Positions 14,603-17,881 of a stretch of 17,881 nt of DNA are shown here, piece after piece. The translations under genes were made by a program, and so were the position numbers. The notes beneath the pieces are model-generated. The model was not told where the DNA came from. It made no database searches and saw only the letters and a program-made list of their open reading frames with translations. The stretch's first letter is position 1, and each line of letters begins with the position of its first letter. Origin of the DNA: UBA7960 sp964348755 (GTDB lineage Bacteria > Bacteroidota > Bacteroidia > Bacteroidales > UBA7960); contig CAYGDW010000060.1 of the NCBI GenBank assembly GCA_964348755.1, positions 1 to 17,881 of the forward strand. Direction: 5' to 3'.

Positions 14603-15124
14603 TTACCAATGGAAACCATCATCGTTAAACCATGTTCCGTGAATTTTCATAACCTGTTCAATTACATCTCGCACGCAACCTTCTCCACCTTTAACTGCCG
14701 AAATGTATTTAGAAATGCCTTTAATCTCTTCGGCGGCATCGGCCGGGCAGGCAGGCACACCAACCAGGCGCATAACCTCATAATCGGGTATATCGTCGCC
14801 CATATAAAGTATTTCTTTAGGAAGAATCTTTTTCTTGTTTAGATAACGGTTAAAAACCTCGAGCTTGTTGCTTACCCCAAGGTATATTTCTTCAATGCCA
14901 AGCAAGGCCAACCTTGCCCTTACTGCTTTGCAGTTTCCGCCCGAAATAATCATGATATTATAACCTTTTCTTACGGCAAGCTGAAGCGCATAACCATCCT
15001 TCACGTGCATGCTGCGAAGCATTTCATTGTCAAGGGTCAAAAGCACGGTCCCACTGGTCATTACCCCGTCAACATCAAAAACAAATGTTTTTACCCCCGA
15101 AAGCAATTGTTTGTAGTTTGTCAT
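14603..15124 (-). CDS. kdsC: 3-deoxy-D-manno-octulosonate 8-phosphate phosphatase (KdsC-type HAD)
   Basis: The 173-residue HAD-superfamily phosphatase without a cap domain is of the KdsC type. It dephosphorylates KDO-8-P to KDO for the LPS inner core. HAD motif I is FDVDGVMT (16-23), with nucleophile D17 and acid/base D19. Motif II is ISGG (60-63), the motif III lysine is K87 in SNKLEV, and motif IV is GDDIPDYE (109-116). The C-terminal KGGEGCVRDVIEQV is characteristic of KdsC. The length is normal. It has its own promoter candidate (15194-15225) and lies 20 nt upstream of the prenyltransferase ATG. With lpxB it supports a complete lipopolysaccharide. Confidence 0.94.
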   Translation of the reverse strand: MTNYKQLLSGVKTFVFDVDGVMTSGTVLLTLDNEMLRSMHVKDGYALQLAVRKGYNIMIISGGNCKAVRARLALLGIEEIYLGVSNKLEVFNRYLNKKKILPKEILYMGDDIPDYEVMRLVGVPACPADAAEEIKGISKYISAVKGGEGCVRDVIEQVMKIHGTWFNDDGFHW

Positions 15125-15193
15125 AAGGCTCGGTTGCTAATGGTTTGAAATGCAATTAGCTGACGGCTATAAAATTAAAACATTTATTTGATT

Positions 15194-15225
15194 CAAACCT
15201 AAAATTCCCTTTCGGGGAAACCAAA
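15194..15225 (-). promoter_or_regulatory. Candidate promoter for kdsC-ubiA-maf
   Basis: On the minus strand, TTTG (15225-15222), a 20-bp spacer and TAGGTTTG (15201-15194) fit the -33/-7 consensus. The leader to the kdsC ATG would be about 65 nt. The spacer contains the ccmF terminator hairpin. Confidence 0.55.
15201..15219 (-). terminator. Weak intrinsic terminator after ccmF
   Basis: On the minus strand, TTCCC-CGAAA-GGGAA (15219-15205) is followed directly by TTTT (15204-15201). The stem is only 5 bp. It lies 20 bp past the ccmF stop. Confidence 0.55.
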
Positions 15226-15238
15226 TCAATTGTTGGGG

Positions 15239-17629
15239 TTATTCTTCGGTCTTATGGGTTTTCCAGCGATGCCTGAATGATATATAAAATCCGGCAAGCA
15301 TTACCAGGCAACTAAACCAAAGCAGGTTTATAAACGGAAATATTACCGTTTTAATAATTACAAAGTCGGGCTTTATTTCAAGTATTTCAAGTTTAATTGT
15401 CATGGGTTTTTCGCTTACTCCTGTAAACCTGAACCTAAGGTCAAGGTCTTTTACATCGGCATCCTGGTAGTCAATCAAACCGTTTTTTACCATAAAAACG
15501 GGTTTTATTTCGTGTGATTTACCCGAATGGTCAATCAGCTCTAACTGGGCAATAATTGATAAGTTGTTTGGGTCTGCAACTCCCTGTGGGGCTTCAATGC
15601 CTTTGAGTACCAGGCGGTTGTTTTTTACCGCTATGGTATCGTTTATGGCAATTTCGGGCTGGCCAACAAGGGTCTGCTCAGGGTGTTCATGACCTTCAAC
15701 AGGCAAATCGGCAAAAGTTACATAGGTAAAAATGTCGCGCAGCGGATAAATTTTGGCAAAAGGTTCGTAAACATTTCCCATCCGGTCGTTTAGCTGCACG
15801 GCAGGAAATGAACTGAATACTTTGTAAAACTCACCTTCTTTGTTTTTCTTCAAAAAATCGATTTGATAAATAATGTGGCTTCCGGTTTTTTCCTTACCTG
15901 TGTATGTTACATGAAACTCGCCCATTGGCAATATCTCTTCGCGAAGGAGCAAAAGGTTTTCGGTAGCCGGAAAATTCGGACCCAGGTTTAGCCCCGAGGT
16001 ATTTTCGGAAATGATTTCTTTTTTTGAGAAAGTAAGCATAATGGCAAGCAGAAACAGCCCCACTCCAAGGTGGCTTATTACTGCTCCGTTGGTGGCATAT
16101 TGCCTGTGAAAGCGCAGTATTAGGTCGAGCGAAGAGAATATGGCAAGCAATGAGGCAAAAACATAAAGCAGGAAAGCCGGCAGGGTTATTTTATAAAAGA
16201 AAAATATAAGTAAAGTTACGGCAAAGGCTAATATAACAGAAAGTCCCAATGATTTTAGGAACTTAGTCATGTCGTTTTTTCCCCATTTTATAAAATGGGT
16301 AACGCCTATAAGCAGGGCCAGGGCTATGGCAAAAGGCAGCTGCCAGTTGTTATAATAAGCCACCACATCGACCGGGGGCGTTAGTTCAAGGCCAAAAACC
16401 CTGTTAAACACCGGGATAGATGTTGTGAAAATAATTTGAAAGGCCGATAGTGCCAGCACCAACGCTCCGATAAACATCCAGAACTCCCGCGTAAATGGCT
16501 CTTCACTCTCTTTTGAGGGAAGTTTCCGGTAATTTTTTATTAGAAAAACTACTCCCAATATAAAAAAGGTAAAAATGTAAACCAGTATTTGCCTCCCCAT
16601 TCCATCGTTGCCAAACGAGTGTACCGATATGCCTGCAAGGACTCCGCTACGGGTAAGGAATGTAGAATAAACAACCAGTATAAACGCGAGTATGGTAAAC
16701 AGGAATGTGGGGAAGTAAGTGTTTTTTCTTTTTACTGAAATATGCATGGTGTGCAGGCCTGCCACCAGCACAAGCCATGGCACAAGCGAAGCGTTTTCAA
16801 CGGGGTCCCAGGCCCAGAAGCCGCCAAAGGTAAGCGATTCATAAGCCCAGACACCTCCCAGCAGAAGGCCGGCTCCCAGAAACAATACTCCGAGCAGCGT
16901 CCATGGAAGGGCGGGTTTTATCCACTCATGGTATTTGCCTTTCCATAATGCGGCCACGGCATAGCAAAATGGCACCAGTATGGCCGCAAAGCCTACAAAC
17001 AACACTGGTGGGTGCGACAGCATCCAAAAGTTGCGAAGCAAAGGATTTAACCCATTGCCATCAACAATAAAGTTTATGTAATGGGGGTTTTTAAACAGTT
17101 CTTCAGCGGCATATTCGGGCAGCTGCCTGAGCAGCACAAAGGGGTCCATGCCAATGCTGACATTGCCCAATCGCCATCCCAGCATCATCGACACCATAAA
17201 TACCTGCGAAAGTGAGAATATTGCCATAACCGGGCTTTCCCAGGTTTTGGCATACCTTATCAGCATATTTCCGAAAAGGACCTGGCACAGGGTCCAAAAC
17301 AAAAAACTGCCTTCCTGACCTGCCCAAAACGCGGCTATCATATAGCCCAGACTCAGGTTATTTTCAATATGTACCCAAACGTAGCGGTATTCGTAAAAAC
17401 GGTTAAGCAAAATGTAAAAAAGAAAAAAGGATGCCAACAAGACCATAATGCTGTGAAGCCTGAAAGCCAGCCGTGCCCAGTGCCGCCATTGGCGGGCATT
17501 GGAAAGGTTGTCGACAGAGGCTTTCAGATAGGCAAAAGCTGCAATAATCGCCGAAATAAAGGCCAGCGCCAGGGCATAACGGCCTGCTATGCCTGATATA
17601 AGGTGTTCACCAACGTATTGAATTTCCAT
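15239..17629 (-). CDS. ccmF: Cytochrome c-type biogenesis protein CcmF
   Basis: The 796-residue polytopic inner-membrane protein takes part in attaching heme to apocytochrome c at the periplasmic face (CcmF/CcsA superfamily). The Trp-rich heme-handling motif reads GGFWAWDPVENASLVPWL from residue 269. Flanking conserved stretches include MIAAFWAGQEGSFLFW near 105-120, HPPVLFVG, and STFLTRSGVLAGISVHSFG after it. About 14 helices end near residue 550. A soluble, probably periplasmic domain (about 555-755) and a final helix complete it. I chose ATG 17629. A TTG at 17656 would add nine residues but lies within the likely -7 box. No other ccm gene is in the window. Confidence 0.95.
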   Translation of the reverse strand: MEIQYVGEHLISGIAGRYALALAFISAIIAAFAYLKASVDNLSNARQWRHWARLAFRLHSIMVLLASFFLFYILLNRFYEYRYVWVHIENNLSLGYMIAAFWAGQEGSFLFWTLCQVLFGNMLIRYAKTWESPVMAIFSLSQVFMVSMMLGWRLGNVSIGMDPFVLLRQLPEYAAEELFKNPHYINFIVDGNGLNPLLRNFWMLSHPPVLFVGFAAILVPFCYAVAALWKGKYHEWIKPALPWTLLGVLFLGAGLLLGGVWAYESLTFGGFWAWDPVENASLVPWLVLVAGLHTMHISVKRKNTYFPTFLFTILAFILVVYSTFLTRSGVLAGISVHSFGNDGMGRQILVYIFTFFILGVVFLIKNYRKLPSKESEEPFTREFWMFIGALVLALSAFQIIFTTSIPVFNRVFGLELTPPVDVVAYYNNWQLPFAIALALLIGVTHFIKWGKNDMTKFLKSLGLSVILAFAVTLLIFFFYKITLPAFLLYVFASLLAIFSSLDLILRFHRQYATNGAVISHLGVGLFLLAIMLTFSKKEIISENTSGLNLGPNFPATENLLLLREEILPMGEFHVTYTGKEKTGSHIIYQIDFLKKNKEGEFYKVFSSFPAVQLNDRMGNVYEPFAKIYPLRDIFTYVTFADLPVEGHEHPEQTLVGQPEIAINDTIAVKNNRLVLKGIEAPQGVADPNNLSIIAQLELIDHSGKSHEIKPVFMVKNGLIDYQDADVKDLDLRFRFTGVSEKPMTIKLEILEIKPDFVIIKTVIFPFINLLWFSCLVMLAGFYISFRHRWKTHKTEE

Positions 17630-17653
17630 GATTATTTTTTTGTTTGCAAGTGG

Positions 17654-17661
17654 CAAATATA
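17654..17661 (-). promoter_or_regulatory. Candidate -7 box of the ccmF promoter
   Basis: TATATTTG on the minus strand matches TAnnTTTG. Its predicted start near 17647 lies just before ATG 17629. No exact TTG stands 19-20 bp upstream; that space is occupied by the inverted repeat at 17676-17697. Confidence 0.5.
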
Positions 17662-17675
17662 CCTAATATTTAAAA

Positions 17676-17697
17676 TTCTGGTAAGGAAATACCAGAA
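17676..17697. promoter_or_regulatory. Perfect inverted repeat upstream of ccmF (operator or terminator)
   Basis: TTCTGGTA-N6-TACCAGAA is a perfect 8-bp dyad placed over the expected -33 region of ccmF, which suits a repressor or activator site. Alternatively it is a hairpin followed on the minus strand by TTTTAAA, ending transcription from a gene beyond the window. Confidence 0.5.
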
Positions 17698-17828
17698 AGG
17701 ATGACCGCCCAGGTAATCCTTTTTTTAATGATGGCATTTTTTTTAAAAAAAAGCTGTAAACTATTGCTGGTATGCATGTTGTTGTCATGTCATTTTTCTG
17801 AAAAATCGTTTTGTGTAAATAAATTTTA

Positions 17829-17881
17829 CACTATTGTCCGATAAAGTAAAAAAGGGTAGAATTTTATGCATGAGATTCCTC
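17829..17881. mobile_element. MITE-like palindromic element, copy 3 (inverted, cut by window end)
   Basis: These 53 bases are identical to the reverse complement of 154-206, the right end of copy 1. They begin with the terminal repeat CACTATTGTCCGATAAA. The rest of the element lies outside the window, so its target duplication cannot be checked. The interval from 17698 to 17828 is AT-rich and includes a T8A8 tract (17737-17752); no gene is seen there. Confidence 0.85.

Overview
This 17.9 kb window looks like chromosomal DNA from a member of the Bacteroidota. Several lines of evidence agree. Promoters fit the phylum's -33 TTG / -7 TAnnTTTG pattern. The tRNA gene lacks an encoded CCA. Shine-Dalgarno sequences are weak or A-rich. 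Protein types are also typical: a long CcmF, a PiT transporter with a PhoU-like tail, a UbiA prenyltransferase next to maf, and a ComEC whose C-terminal nuclease domain is degenerate. LpxB and KdsC imply a Gram-negative, LPS-bearing cell, and CcmF implies cytochrome c maturation. The species cannot be named from the sequence.

Layout. Bases 1-630 hold a complete palindromic MITE-like element, a small hypothetical ORF, a shared terminator and tRNA-Arg(UCU) on the minus strand. A decayed copy of the tRNA 5' half follows. From 1032 to 5381 a minus-strand operon runs surE - small three-helix membrane protein - lpxB - comEC. It starts at a clear promoter (5401-5430) and ends at an intrinsic terminator (971-988). 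A divergent gene at 5581-6258 encodes a YugP-type membrane zinc peptidase. From 6574 to 11735 there are three plus-strand inorganic ion transport genes, each separated by sizeable non-coding DNA: a Na+/Ca2+-exchanger family protein, a PiT phosphate transporter with a C-terminal PhoU-like domain, and a CNNM/CorC-type protein with CBS domains. A secreted helical protein of unknown function (11840-13009) converges on a minus-strand block transcribed ccmF, kdsC, ubiA-like, maf (17629 down to 13042). In that block kdsC, ubiA and maf are tightly packed, while ccmF appears to be its own unit.

The most unusual content is non-coding. A roughly 204-bp palindromic element occurs at 4-206, at 7692-7895 and, inverted and cut by the window end, at 17829-17881. 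It has 17-nt imperfect terminal inverted repeats, an inner pair of inverted arms and a perfect 16-bp central hairpin. Copy 2 is flanked by a 9-bp target duplication (11-bp direct repeat), which shows that it moved as a unit. The two full copies differ in the central hairpin by a compensatory T-A to G-C change, so the hairpin itself is being maintained. No transposase is encoded here, so the element is non-autonomous. The window begins and ends at copies of this repeat, which suggests its limits are assembly breakpoints. A second, weaker MITE-like sequence may lie at 6279-6412.
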